From: Cellvibrio mixtus subsp. mixtus J3-8
Lineage (GTDB): Bacteria > Pseudomonadota > Gammaproteobacteria > Pseudomonadales > Cellvibrionaceae
Reading direction: 5' to 3'
Assembly (NCBI RefSeq): GCF_000766945.1
Contig: NZ_KN266212.1
Coordinates: forward strand, 170,541 to 234,540
DNA: 64,000 nucleotides
Part shown: piece by piece, positions 9,156 to 18,090 of the stretch
Numbering within the stretch: the first letter of the stretch is position 1
Layout: each line of letters starts with the position of its first letter
The notes under the pieces: model-generated
Told to the model about the DNA's origin: nothing
What the model saw: the letters and a program-made list of their open reading frames with translations, nothing else
Databases searched by the model: none
Made by a program: the position numbers and the translations under genes

Positions 9156-9178
9156 AAAAAAGCCCTGGCAAGCAGGGC
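9156..9178 (-). terminator. Rho-independent terminator of the nrt operon
   Basis: Read on the minus strand: GCCCTG, loop CTTGC, CAGGGC, then six T. It lies about 90 bp after the nrtD stop, in the right orientation to end nrtABD transcription before the ThDP enzyme gene. Confidence 0.8.
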
Positions 9179-9267
9179 AAACAGAGGGTGTTTTCGCACT
9201 GGCCTGGCTTTTACAGAATCGGGGAGGCACCATCGATGTGCAGGAACGCCAAATGCATGTTACGAAA

Positions 9268-10128
9268 TCAGGCGACGCTTTTAGCCTGTGCAGGCGTGTC
9301 TTGTTCACGGTGCTTATCAGCGCGTTTGGCCGCAATGGGTTCAACTTTTTTTTGTTTCTCATGGAGAAAGCGCAGTACCGCCGAGCGATAGCCGTTGTAC
9401 CCGGCATTGTCGGCCAACTCCAGGCGATTGCGCGGGCGAGGCAGTGTTACTTCAAGGATTTCCCCCACGGTTGCCGCCGGGCCGTTGGTCATCATCACAA
9501 TGCGGTCCGAGAGCAATACCGCTTCATCCACATCATGGGTAATCATAATCACGGTATTGCCCAGTTCGTTCTGGATTTCCATCAGCGAATCCTGCAAATG
9601 GGCGCGGGTCAATGCATCCAGCGCACCGAAGGGTTCATCCATTAATAATACTTGTGGTTCCATCGCCAGGGCGCGGGCGATACCTACGCGCTGCTTCATA
9701 CCGCCGGAAATCTCATCCGGGCGTTTGTGCATCGCATGGGTCATGTGGACGAGCTCCAGGTTGTGTTCAATCCAGTCGCGCATCTCTGCTTTGGTTTTCT
9801 TGCCTTTGAATACGCGCTTCACGCCCAGCTCTACATTTTCGTACGCGGTTAGCCAGGGCAACAATGAATGGTTTTGAAAAACAACGGCGCGTTCGGGGCC
9901 GGGTTCATTCACTTCGCGGCCATTCAGTACTACACCGCCGGTGGTGGCCTGGTACAAGCCGGCAACAATATTAAGCACCGTAGATTTGCCGCAACCCGAA
10001 TGACCAATCAGCGATACAAATTCGCCTTTTTTAATTTTTAAATCGACATCGCGCAATGCACAAAACGGACCTTTGGGGGTGGGGAATTCGATTCCTACTT
10101 TCGTCAATTCCAAATGAATCTGGCTCAT
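9268..10128 (-). CDS. nrtD: Nitrate-type ABC transporter ATP-binding protein
   Basis: 286 residues from ATG 10128, which has AGAGGA about 7 nt upstream; the longer open frame to 10248 is not needed. ATPase subunit of the nitrate/taurine/sulfonate importer class. Walker A is GHSGCGKSTVLN, the Q-loop follows in VVFQNHSLLPWL, the signature is ISGGMKQRV, Walker B is VLLMDEPFGALD, and the switch His is in MITHDVDEAV. The C-terminal tail is charged (HEKQKKVEPIAAKRADKH). It lies 92 bp downstream of the permease gene and is the last gene of the operon nrtA-nrtB-nrtD; a terminator follows. Specificity for nitrate is inferred from the binding protein and permease. A double-size NrtC subunit, as in cyanobacteria, is absent. 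Confidence 0.93.
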   Translation of the reverse strand: MSQIHLELTKVGIEFPTPKGPFCALRDVDLKIKKGEFVSLIGHSGCGKSTVLNIVAGLYQATTGGVVLNGREVNEPGPERAVVFQNHSLLPWLTAYENVELGVKRVFKGKKTKAEMRDWIEHNLELVHMTHAMHKRPDEISGGMKQRVGIARALAMEPQVLLMDEPFGALDALTRAHLQDSLMEIQNELGNTVIMITHDVDEAVLLSDRIVMMTNGPAATVGEILEVTLPRPRNRLELADNAGYNGYRSAVLRFLHEKQKKVEPIAAKRADKHREQDTPAQAKSVA

Positions 10129-10220
10129 GGGATTTCCTCTGTTCAATCCTGTTTTTTGAAAATAATGTATGGAATGTTTCTGAAGCAATTTATGCAACGC
10201 AATTGGTTGGCCGGTTGCGA

Positions 10221-11198
10221 TCAGCGCACTACCGCACTCTTGTCCCAATTCACATAGGTTTGCAGCATTAAAATGGCGCGATCAAGTAAAAAACCGATCA
10301 AACCAATCACTAAAATGGCGAGGCAAATGCGACTGAGTGATTCGGATGAGCCATTCTGGAATTCATCCCACACAAATTTTCCAAGGCCTGGATTTTGTGA
10401 CAACATTTCAGCGGCGATCAACACCATCCAGGCGATCCCCAGTGAAATACGCAAACCGGTAAACATCATTGGAATTGCGGAAGGCAATACAATTTTCACC
10501 ACATGAGTGAACCAACCCAAACGCAAAACCCGGCTCACATTAATTAAATCCTTGCTAACACCGGCTACACCGACTGCGGTGTTAATCATAGTGGGCCACA
10601 GCGAACACAGGCTTACGGTAAATAATGAAATGATGTAGGACTTGGAGAACGCCGGTGAATCAGAAACATACACGGCGCTGACAACAATAGTTACCAATGG
10701 CAACCAGGCGAGTGGTGATACGGGTTTAAATAATTGGATCAGCGGGTTGATCGCACTGTAAAGTGTTTGGCTCAAACCAATCATGATACCAATAGGGATA
10801 GCGATAATTGTCGCTACTAAAAAACCGGATAATACCGTGATCAAACTGGTTTTGATTTTATCGAAAAACGTCGGACGCCCACTGAATTCGCGTGTGTCCA
10901 CTTTTGCTGCGGGATCTTTTGCCAGTAATTCTGCGTTGCGTTTTTCCTGGCGCTCATAAAATTGCGTAGCGCGATCTTGTTCTGATTGATATTCATCGAC
11001 CAAATTTCCCCATTGTGCGAAGACCTGTTTGGGTTGGGGAAATTCACCGAGTGATGTTTTGATGTTAGGCGCAACGCTGTGCCATAGCGCCAGAAAAACC
11101 AGCAAGCCGATCATTGGCATACTCACACCGATAATCAACTCGCGCCATTTAATTTCTTTCAGCTGTTCAAATTTCAGGGTGGCGAGTTTGTTACTCAT
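10221..11198 (-). CDS. nrtB: Nitrate-type ABC transporter permease
   Basis: 325-residue integral membrane protein. One N-terminal membrane segment (ELIIGVSMPMIGLLVFLAL) is followed by a charged periplasmic stretch (about 55-115), longer than in most taurine-type permeases and typical of the nitrate class. A BPD_transp_1 core of about five segments then follows. The EAA-like loop that docks the ATPase is seen at SRVLRLGWFTHVVKIVLPSA. The start ATG has AGAGGAAA 6-8 nt upstream. It lies between nrtA (96 bp upstream) and nrtD (92 bp downstream). It imports nitrate or nitrite together with the periplasmic NrtA protein. Confidence 0.93.
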   Translation of the reverse strand: MSNKLATLKFEQLKEIKWRELIIGVSMPMIGLLVFLALWHSVAPNIKTSLGEFPQPKQVFAQWGNLVDEYQSEQDRATQFYERQEKRNAELLAKDPAAKVDTREFSGRPTFFDKIKTSLITVLSGFLVATIIAIPIGIMIGLSQTLYSAINPLIQLFKPVSPLAWLPLVTIVVSAVYVSDSPAFSKSYIISLFTVSLCSLWPTMINTAVGVAGVSKDLINVSRVLRLGWFTHVVKIVLPSAIPMMFTGLRISLGIAWMVLIAAEMLSQNPGLGKFVWDEFQNGSSESLSRICLAILVIGLIGFLLDRAILMLQTYVNWDKSAVVR

Positions 11199-11294
11199 GA
11201 CAATTTCCTCTGAGGATGCCTGCCGGGCCGCAACCCGGTAAGTTATGGTCTTTAATGCTGACTGAATTTATAACGACGAAATGTTTTAACGTGA

Positions 11295-12692
11295 TTAAAT
11301 TTTTTCGTTGCCTTTCAAACCAATTTTAAATTTGGTGAGGTAATCGTTGGGTTTGGTTGCGTCAAATTGAATACCGTCAATCCATACGGTTTCATCAACT
11401 TTGCGAATACCATTGAAGACTTTGAAATCGGGAAAATCGCTGGCTTTTGCTTTGCCTTCTTCAACCAGGTCCGCAACCGCTTTTTGATAAACATCAGGTG
11501 CTACCGCTTTTTTCGCCATATCCAGATACCAACCATCCGGTTTGGCTTCAGCAATTTGCCCCCAGCGACGCATTTGGGTGAGATACCAGACCGCATCAGA
11601 AACGTGAGGGTATGAAGCGTTGTAACGGAAGAAGGTATTGAAATCCGGTGCGGGGCGAACATCTTTGCGTTCGTACTCAAAAATGCCGGTCATGGAGTTA
11701 GCGATAACTTTGTAGTCGGCACCCACATAATGCGCAGCAGAAATCATTTTTGCTGCCGCATCGCGATTTGCATGGTTCGCTGCATCAAGCCACATGGCGG
11801 CACGAATTAATGCTTTCACCACTCGCACACTGGTGTTGGGATTTTTCTCAACAAAATCTTTACGCATGCCGAACACTTTGTCAGCCATTTTGTTGGAGAC
11901 TGCAATGACCGGCACACCAATTCCACGAAATACGGCTTGTTGATTCCAGGGTTCGCCTACGCAATAACCTTGAATAGTCCCCGCTTCCATTGTGGCGGGC
12001 ATTTGCGGTGGTGGCGTTACGGATAACAAAACGTCGGCATTAATTTGCCCGAGTGTGTCACCTTTAAGCGGTGCATAAAAACCGGGGTTAACACCGCCAG
12101 CAGCGAGCCAGTAACGCAAACCCATATTGTGGGTAGATACCGGGAACACTACGCCCATGTTGATCGACTTTCCTGCATCCTTCATTGCATCGACAACAGG
12201 TTTCAATGCTTCTGCGCTAATCGGATGAACCAGTTTTCCATCTGCGCCTACAGGAACATTTTTTTTCATTTTTTTCCAAATTTCATTGGAAACTGTAATC
12301 GCATAAGTGTTTTGGGTCATGGTAAATGGAAACACCAATTCCGCTGGAGTGCCGTAACCAATATTCGCTGCTACCGGTTGTGCTGCCAACATGTGTGAGC
12401 CATCCAGCTCGCCGGAAATTACGCGGTCCAACACCACTTTCCAGTTGGCTTGTGCCTCCAGTTCTACGGTTAAACCTTCATCGTCGAAATAACCATTTTC
12501 GTAAGCAACGGCCAGATCAGCCATGTCGGTTAATTTAATAAAACCAAATTTCAAATCAGTTTTTTCTGCGGGACCAGTCGCTGCATGCGCGCTGGTAATC
12601 AAAGAAATACTTGCTGCTATGGCACAGGTTAACTTTGTTAATGGTCTTAAGAATGCGGAAATTTTTTTCGTTTTAGTAAAAGACACGTTCAT
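11295..12692 (-). CDS. nrtA: Nitrate-binding protein of an ABC transporter (NrtA/CmpA family)
   Basis: 465 residues from ATG 12692, supported by AGGAG 7 nt upstream; the frame stays open to 12776 but has no better start. A Sec signal peptide is clear (LTCAIAASISLITSAHA, cleavage before ATGPAEK). The mature part starts with LKFGFIKLTDMADLAVAYEN, the hallmark of NrtA/CmpA/NasS-type solute-binding proteins, and contains GSHMLAAQPVAANIGYGT and GYCVGEPWNQQAVFRGIG, which line the anion site in this family. The length fits NrtA (about 440-470), longer than taurine-binding proteins. It is the first gene of the operon. Nitrate rather than bicarbonate is inferred from the proteobacterial context. NasS, a related cytoplasmic sensor, lacks a signal peptide, so this is the transport form. 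Confidence 0.93.
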   Translation of the reverse strand: MNVSFTKTKKISAFLRPLTKLTCAIAASISLITSAHAATGPAEKTDLKFGFIKLTDMADLAVAYENGYFDDEGLTVELEAQANWKVVLDRVISGELDGSHMLAAQPVAANIGYGTPAELVFPFTMTQNTYAITVSNEIWKKMKKNVPVGADGKLVHPISAEALKPVVDAMKDAGKSINMGVVFPVSTHNMGLRYWLAAGGVNPGFYAPLKGDTLGQINADVLLSVTPPPQMPATMEAGTIQGYCVGEPWNQQAVFRGIGVPVIAVSNKMADKVFGMRKDFVEKNPNTSVRVVKALIRAAMWLDAANHANRDAAAKMISAAHYVGADYKVIANSMTGIFEYERKDVRPAPDFNTFFRYNASYPHVSDAVWYLTQMRRWGQIAEAKPDGWYLDMAKKAVAPDVYQKAVADLVEEGKAKASDFPDFKVFNGIRKVDETVWIDGIQFDATKPNDYLTKFKIGLKGNEKI

Positions 12693-13182
12693 CTCTGGCT
12701 CCTGGCTTTGGTAGTGCTTGGCAATGTAATTTTTTCTGTGCTTGTTTAATTTTTTTAAAATGAAATTTCGGCACAAGGAATTTTTTTGAATCGATACAAG
12801 AGGGCTTATTCAAACACTATGCCAAGTTAAGTGACGCACATTTTTAGCGCAGGGATTTTGCAATGGTTGTATATATTTTTATGGGGTTTGCACATTGCTG
12901 ATACACACCAAAAGCGCTTGCGTTTTTTTGGTGCTGCAAATTGCAGGAGGTTCGTGCGCTGATTGCAAACGACATTTTGAAAACGCGCACTTTTTTTGCG
13001 CAATAGTATTTTTGTAGCAGTTAAATCTGTCGCAGATGTTTAGCCTCTCGTATTCCAATGTTCCCCTTAAGGTAAAAATAACCTTATATATCTGTGGCTT
13101 AGCGTGACATTTGTGACGCGCAAGTTTGTTTTTGCCGGCCTATACTAAAAGCGGATTCCATTTCCCTTATCTGGATAAGCCC
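12693..13182. promoter_or_regulatory. Divergent intergenic region upstream of nrtA with several inverted repeats
   Basis: 490 bp between nrtA (minus) and a lipoprotein gene (plus), with no credible gene. It must hold both promoters. Three dyads are visible: CACCAAAA paired with TTTTGGTG at 12906-12933; the palindrome CTGCAA-A-TTGCAG at 12934-12946; and GCGCA/TGCGC around seven bases at 12985-13001. They are clustered where an nrt leader or operator would lie. The assignment to nitrogen control is inference. Confidence 0.45.
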
Positions 13183-14343
13183 ATGAAATTACCCGCTTTG
13201 GCCATGGTTTTTATGATTTTGCTGTTTAGTGGCTGTTCTTCCGTGGTGCAAAAAACACCGTTTGCAACGGATAAAAGCCTTTTAACCAAAGCTTTATCCG
13301 GGGAATTGATTTTAGGGCGCGCCTATAAAAACGATGAGTTGCCCAATGTGGATTTGTTTGGCCTTACCCCTGAAATGCGTCAGTTTGCCGAAACTGTAAC
13401 CACTTCAGCCAAACGCAAAGAGGCCAAAGCGGAAGCCCTTCATCAGGCACTAATGACTTCCCGGACCCACGGCGGCCGCGGCATTACCTATACCGCTTAC
13501 ATCACTAATACAGGCATCGACGCTTTCGAGCAGCGACAGGCTAACTGCTTGAGTTACACATTGTTGTTCGTCTCCATGGCGCGCCATCTCGGTCTAAATG
13601 CTGAAGTGAATGAGGTCATGTTGCCGCCCACCTGGGATATGCGCGATAGCGATACCTATTTATTTATGCGGCATGTGAATGCAAAGGTATTTATGCCGCG
13701 CAAGCATATGTTTTCCTGGGTGCGTGTGACAGAAACGGCCGATGTGGGCGATATAGTTGTGGATTTGGAAATGCGTCGATTTCGCCCGCATTACAAACAA
13801 AAAGTGATTGGTGCAGATCTGGTTGCGGCACAATTTTATTCCAATCGCGGAATGGAATTATCTGCAGAAGGTGATGCGCGTGCGGCATTTTTATATTTGC
13901 GTAAGGCCTTGCTGATGAGCGCTGAACCCAGTTATATCTGGAGCAATTTCGGCAGTTTTTATCGCCGCCAAAAAATGTTCGCCGAAGCTGAAGCGATTTA
14001 TCTTCATGGGCTAGCGATTAACCCGCGCGATTACACCATCATGCATAATTTAGCTGGCCTGTATCTTGAACTGGGCAATACGGCAAAGCATAAGGAATAT
14101 CAACAGCGAGTGCGTCAACATCGCAATGCCAATCCATACTATATGTTCAAATTGGCTGAAGAATTCGCGCAGCGTAATGAAGATGACAAAGCGCTGGATT
14201 TACTGCGAAAATCCATCAAAAAAGAAAAAGACGAGGTGCGTTTTTATAAGCTGGCCGCTGAAATATACGAGCGCACCGGCGACAGCGAAAACGCCAAACT
14301 GATGCGCGATAAAATTTATCAGCTCGATACGATACGTTTCTAA
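13183..14343 (+). CDS. Lipoprotein with transglutaminase-like core and TPR repeats
   Basis: 386 residues from ATG 13183, with GGATAA just upstream; the open frame begins earlier but the signal peptide fixes this start. A lipoprotein signal ends in the lipobox FSGC, so the mature chain begins at Cys and is membrane-anchored. Residues about 90-220 look like a transglutaminase-like domain: Cys in QANCLSYTLLF, a candidate His in MRHVNAKV, and Asp in IVVDLEM could form the Cys-His-Asp triad. The C-terminal part (about 220-380) holds tetratricopeptide repeats (SNRGMELSAEGDARAAFLYL, AEAEAIYLHGLAINPRDY). The combination suggests a periplasmic processing or scaffold role, but the function is unknown. 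It is divergent from nrtA and followed by a DUF1080 gene 118 bp downstream. Confidence 0.85.
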   Translation: MKLPALAMVFMILLFSGCSSVVQKTPFATDKSLLTKALSGELILGRAYKNDELPNVDLFGLTPEMRQFAETVTTSAKRKEAKAEALHQALMTSRTHGGRGITYTAYITNTGIDAFEQRQANCLSYTLLFVSMARHLGLNAEVNEVMLPPTWDMRDSDTYLFMRHVNAKVFMPRKHMFSWVRVTETADVGDIVVDLEMRRFRPHYKQKVIGADLVAAQFYSNRGMELSAEGDARAAFLYLRKALLMSAEPSYIWSNFGSFYRRQKMFAEAEAIYLHGLAINPRDYTIMHNLAGLYLELGNTAKHKEYQQRVRQHRNANPYYMFKLAEEFAQRNEDDKALDLLRKSIKKEKDEVRFYKLAAEIYERTGDSENAKLMRDKIYQLDTIRF

Positions 14344-14461
14344 TATCCATAAAGGTAAAGGACTGTAATTGTCCTTCTGCCTATATGGACTCATGGTTCC
14401 GCTCCGCCTAGGCTTCGCGTCTATTACAACAACGACTACAGCAATAACGCGAGGAATGATA

Positions 14462-15277
14462 ATGAAACCACTGCTCCTGGGACTTTCTTTATGCGGCCTT
14501 CTGGCCAGCACGTCGGTTTTTGCCGGCGAATGGAAAAACCTGTTTAACGGTAAGGATCTTACTGGCTGGGAAACTTATGTCAGTTACCAGCCGGAGACCA
14601 ACGCTTACAATCTTGTTTCCAAACACAAGCCGCGCGGGGTGAATAACGACCCTAAAAAAGTATTCACGGTAGTTGATGGTTTGCTGCGTGTTTCCGGAGA
14701 AGAGTGGGGCGGTATCACCACCTTTGAAGAATTTGAAAATTTCCATTTGAAATTTGATGTGAAATGGGGCGTAAAAAAATGGCCACCGCGTCTGGATGCC
14801 CGTCGCGATAGCGGCATTCTGTATTTTGCCGTTGGGCCCCATGGTGCCCAGAGTACTCACTGGATGCGCAGCCATGAATTCCAGGTGCAGGAAGGCGATA
14901 GCGGGGATTATCACAGCCTTGATGGGGTGATTATCGATGTGCACGCCGGTGATGCGAATGAGGGTGACTGGAAATTTTATGCCTATGATCCCAAGGCTCC
15001 GTTGCGCAAAGATATCGCCGCGCGCGTATTGAAACGCGGCCTTTATGAAAAACCGTCCGGCGAATGGGACACCATGGAAGTCATCACCGATGGCAAAACC
15101 CTTATCCACAAAGTCAACGGTAAAGAAGTATTCCGCGGTTTTAATTCCCGCGAAAAAGTGGATGGTAAATACGTACCCTTAACCCGTGGAAAATTGCAGA
15201 TACAATCGGAAGGTGCGGAAACTTTCTATCGCAATATCCAGATCAAAACCCTGGATAAACCTGCTGATCAATACTGA
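14462..15277 (+). CDS. Secreted DUF1080 (3-keto-disaccharide hydrolase) family protein
   Basis: 271 residues from ATG 14462, with GAGG 7 nt upstream; an ATG at 14456 abuts the ribosome binding site. A signal peptide is present (LLLGLSLCGLLASTSVFAG). The mature protein opens with WKNLFNGKDLTGWETY, the diagnostic start of the DUF1080 / 3-keto-disaccharide hydrolase domain (PF06439), a concanavalin-like beta-sandwich. Later motifs are DSGILYFAVGP, HEFQVQEGDSGDY and GEWDTMEVITDGKTLIHKVN, as in the family. Members act on 3-keto-glycosides or bind glycans; which applies here cannot be told. The protein is periplasmic or outer-membrane facing. It is probably monocistronic, between a TPR lipoprotein gene and a glutathione peroxidase gene. 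Confidence 0.9.
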   Translation: MKPLLLGLSLCGLLASTSVFAGEWKNLFNGKDLTGWETYVSYQPETNAYNLVSKHKPRGVNNDPKKVFTVVDGLLRVSGEEWGGITTFEEFENFHLKFDVKWGVKKWPPRLDARRDSGILYFAVGPHGAQSTHWMRSHEFQVQEGDSGDYHSLDGVIIDVHAGDANEGDWKFYAYDPKAPLRKDIAARVLKRGLYEKPSGEWDTMEVITDGKTLIHKVNGKEVFRGFNSREKVDGKYVPLTRGKLQIQSEGAETFYRNIQIKTLDKPADQY

Positions 15278-15381
15278 TAAAAAAGCTGTTAAATCTGCAC
15301 AAAACAGTTGAATTAGCCCGTTCGCGCGGGCAGTCTGGGCTCATGTCACCCCCCTCCATTGCCAGGTTACCGGAGTTGCGC

Positions 15382-15864
15382 ATGAGCCCTTTCTATTCTT
15401 TCACTGCCGAACGATTGAACGGCCAGTTGCAAAACCTGTCTGATTACGCAGGGAAACTGGTGTTGGTTGTTAATACCGCCAGTAAATGCGGATTTACTCC
15501 CCAATACGCCGGCCTTGAAAATCTATACCAACAGTTTAACGATCAGGGATTGGTAATTCTCGGTTTTCCGTGCAACCAATTTGGCAACCAGGAGCCGGGC
15601 GGCGCGGAGCAAATTGCCCACACCTGCGAAATTAATTACGGTGTAACTTTTCCCATATTTGCCAAAGTGGATGTGAATGGCCCTGCGGCACATCCGTTAT
15701 TCCAATGGTTGACGGGTGAGTTGCCCGGATGGTTGGGAAAATCGATTAAATGGAACTTTACCAAATTTTTAATTGGCCGCGATGGCAAGCCCATCAAACG
15801 TTTTGCCACTATTACCAAGCCGGAACAGATGGCAACGTTTATCCAAAAAGAACTTGCACGCTAA
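15382..15864 (+). CDS. Glutathione peroxidase family thiol peroxidase
   Basis: 160 residues from ATG 15382, chosen because GGAG lies 8 nt upstream and the family begins at this point; an upstream ATG at 15343 would add 13 residues. It reduces hydrogen and organic hydroperoxides using glutathione or, more often in bacteria, thioredoxin. Signature residues: the peroxidatic Cys in NTASKCGFTPQY, the Gln in GFPCNQFGNQEPG, and Trp-Asn in KWNFTKFLI. This is the Cys form, not a selenoprotein. It has no signal peptide, so it is cytoplasmic. A second Cys in HTCEINYG could serve as the resolving residue, as in thioredoxin-dependent members. The next gene starts 34 bp downstream and may be co-transcribed. 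Confidence 0.95.
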   Translation: MSPFYSFTAERLNGQLQNLSDYAGKLVLVVNTASKCGFTPQYAGLENLYQQFNDQGLVILGFPCNQFGNQEPGGAEQIAHTCEINYGVTFPIFAKVDVNGPAAHPLFQWLTGELPGWLGKSIKWNFTKFLIGRDGKPIKRFATITKPEQMATFIQKELAR

Positions 15865-15898
15865 TTTTATTTCGCAAAATAGTTAAATCAAAATAACG

Positions 15899-17008
15899 AT
15901 GAGCCTTCAAAAAAATATTTTTATTGCCGCCGCCGCATTCGGGTTGGGTTTTTATGCCAGCGAGTATCGCCATGCGCAACAACAAGCTACGCTTGCTGAT
16001 ACCTTCGAACCAGTGGATCAAATTGTTGCACCGCAAGCGATTGTAAATGTGCCAGTAGAAGTCGCACCGGTAGCACAACATGCTCCGGTACCTACTACGT
16101 CTATTACCGCGTTGCCACACGAATTATCACCGTTGGAACGTGCACAACAGCTTATCGCCAATAATGCATTTCCTGGTGCAGTACAGGCGCTGAACGAAAT
16201 CTTGAAAAATAATCCGAACGATACTGAAGCATTATTGCTACTCGCACGCGTGCTGGAAAAGCAGGGCAAACATGAAGATGCTGTCACTACCTGGTTTCGC
16301 TATTTGAATATCGAAGTAGATGCAAAAAAATTCCAGGACGCTGTCACTTATCTATCGCGTTACCTGATTCGCCTGGTCAATAATCCGGGAATTTTTGGTG
16401 CAAGCCGTGAATGGTTGATGGCGCAATTAAATGACCTGATTAAACTCACCCCGGATAACGGCGAGCTGCATTTACTATTAGCCGATATGCATGCAAAGGT
16501 GAATGATCAAGAGCAGGCGCAATACCATGCGCTTATGGCGGCGAATCAGGATGGAACCCGTTTGCGAGCGGAAGAATTTCTCGCGAAGCTGACTGATAAT
16601 GCTATCGCAGAGCAAACCGATGACCAGGAAAGTAAAGTACAGCTGATTCGTTTTGGAAAACAATTTCTGGTTCCGGTTTCTGTGGAAGGTAAAACCGTAA
16701 AACTGCTATTGGACACCGGCGCATCTATTAGCGGATTAACCTCCAGCTTTATCAACCGCAATTACAGTGTTGTAAAATCCCCCAAGCCCATCCAGCTCAA
16801 CACGGCCAGTGGTACTGTGGATAGTTTTCTATTTGTCGTGGATTCGCTGCAATTTTCCGGTGTGACTTTCAATAAGCATATGCTCGCTCGTTTGCCTATG
16901 GATAATTATGATAGTTTCGACGGGTTGCTGGGCGTTGATATTCTAGGGCGCTTTGATTTTGTTATCGATCAGGAAAAAGCAGAGTTGCGGTTGCGCAAAC
17001 GGCAATAA
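15899..17008 (+). CDS. TPR protein with C-terminal retropepsin-like aspartic protease domain
   Basis: 369 residues. The N-terminus has a short membrane or signal segment (NIFIAAAAFGLGFYASEY), then a Pro/Val-rich linker, then tetratricopeptide-like helices (about 75-230: RAQQLIANNAFPGAVQALNE, EALLLLARVLEKQGKHEDAV). The last 120 residues form one retroviral-type aspartic protease fold: the catalytic Asp in LLLDTGASISGL, a flap region, and the second hydrophobic motif in GLLGVDILGRFDFVID. Single-domain retropepsins dimerise to give an active site, so dimerisation is likely. Relatives include PerP and TIGR02281-type clan AA proteases, which cleave membrane or polar proteins. Cell location is periplasmic if the N-terminal segment is an anchor. 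It follows the glutathione peroxidase gene closely. Confidence 0.88.
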   Translation: MSLQKNIFIAAAAFGLGFYASEYRHAQQQATLADTFEPVDQIVAPQAIVNVPVEVAPVAQHAPVPTTSITALPHELSPLERAQQLIANNAFPGAVQALNEILKNNPNDTEALLLLARVLEKQGKHEDAVTTWFRYLNIEVDAKKFQDAVTYLSRYLIRLVNNPGIFGASREWLMAQLNDLIKLTPDNGELHLLLADMHAKVNDQEQAQYHALMAANQDGTRLRAEEFLAKLTDNAIAEQTDDQESKVQLIRFGKQFLVPVSVEGKTVKLLLDTGASISGLTSSFINRNYSVVKSPKPIQLNTASGTVDSFLFVVDSLQFSGVTFNKHMLARLPMDNYDSFDGLLGVDILGRFDFVIDQEKAELRLRKRQ

Positions 17009-17060
17009 ATTTTAACCTCCTGGCGAAATTCCATTCTTATTACCCCACGTCAGCTGCCCC

Positions 17061-17090
17061 CAGGTTTTTACTAATCAGGTTTTTACTAAT
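17061..17090. repeat. Perfect tandem duplication of a 15-bp unit
   Basis: CAGGTTTTTACTAAT occurs twice, head to tail and without mismatch, in the 294-bp gap between the aspartic protease gene and the CPBP gene. It looks like a recent slippage duplication. I see no gene or clear promoter in the rest of this gap. Confidence 0.9.
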
Positions 17091-17302
17091 AAAGGTTCGC
17101 CCGGGAGTTGTGAAACCCAATTTCATTGGTTTCCCATTTGCGCTGCCAGAATTCTGCTTCCATCGTTATTTCCTGCAATTGGTCATGTGCTGTAATTTTT
17201 TAATGGTGGCGCTTAAGTTAATATTTAGGGTGCGGGTTCCAGTGATGGAGTTTTATCGGCAATTGACTGCAATACTCTAGAAACGAGCTGTACAGGTGAA
17301 TA

Positions 17303-17893
17303 ATGAATAATAAACCGCAAACCCCCGGTTTGGGTGTGGTATTGGTCAGTCAAGCGGCAATTCTTGTGTTGGGGCTTGCTGGTATCTGGATATTGGATGT
17401 ATCGCTTCCTGAAGCGAAGCTCGACGCGATAGTTGCAAGTGCTTTTGGAATAATCCTCGCTGTTGTTACGTTCGCCATTTTTTTAGCCATCTATCGTTTT
17501 GGTGGGCGCTTTGCCCAAATGTTGTTGGCGGATCTCCAGCGAGTGTGGGGACTGTTTCATGGATATTCATGGGGCAAAATTATTTTTGTAGCCGCGTTAG
17601 CGGGTATTGGCGAAGAATTATTATTTCGCGGGTTTTTTCAAACCTTGATGAGTGGCTATCTGCCGATAGGCTGGGCGATTTTAATTACATCGCTGGTGTT
17701 CGCTGCGTTGCATTATTTATCCCATGCGTATTTTATTTGCGCTGTGTTAATGAGTATTGTTTTTGGTGTTGTGTATTACCTGTCTGGCAGCTTGGTGATG
17801 GTGATGGTGTGGCATGGGGTGTATGACTTGATTGCGCTTGCAGTACTGGTTAAGTATCGTTATTTGATAAGCGCAAAGAAAGCGGGCTTATAA
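17303..17893 (+). CDS. CPBP family intramembrane metalloprotease
   Basis: 196 residues, mostly membrane segments (about six). The three CPBP (CAAX protease / bacteriocin-processing, Abi) motifs are complete: GIGEELLFRGFFQTL with the Glu-Glu-x3-Arg signature, FAALHYLSH with the metal-ligand His, and VMVWHGVYDLI with His and Asp. The family includes Rce1-like prenyl proteases and bacterial proteins of mostly unknown substrate. It stands alone, with an intrinsic terminator 140 bp downstream. The start ATG at 17303 has no good Shine-Dalgarno site. Confidence 0.93.
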   Translation: MNNKPQTPGLGVVLVSQAAILVLGLAGIWILDVSLPEAKLDAIVASAFGIILAVVTFAIFLAIYRFGGRFAQMLLADLQRVWGLFHGYSWGKIIFVAALAGIGEELLFRGFFQTLMSGYLPIGWAILITSLVFAALHYLSHAYFICAVLMSIVFGVVYYLSGSLVMVMVWHGVYDLIALAVLVKYRYLISAKKAGL

Positions 17894-18032
17894 ACTATAT
17901 AAATCGAAAACAAAACCAGGGATGTTTCGTAAAATTGTTTGCTGGCTAATGTTTTGTTGTCGTTCAAGCTTTATGCGGCCAATGTGAAAACCAATAAAGA
18001 ACAGAAAACGAGGGAATAAACGTTTAAAAAAG

Positions 18033-18062
18033 AAAAAGCCGCAGTTAAATTTGCGGCTTTTT
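18033..18062. terminator. Bidirectional rho-independent terminator
   Basis: AAAAAGCCGCA, 8-nt loop, then TGCGGCTTTTT. The stem is flanked by A-run and T-run, so it can end both the CPBP transcript (plus) and the convergent LpxO-like transcript (minus). Confidence 0.88.
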
Positions 18063-18090
18063 GGTTTTACGTGAGCATTACTACGGTGGC

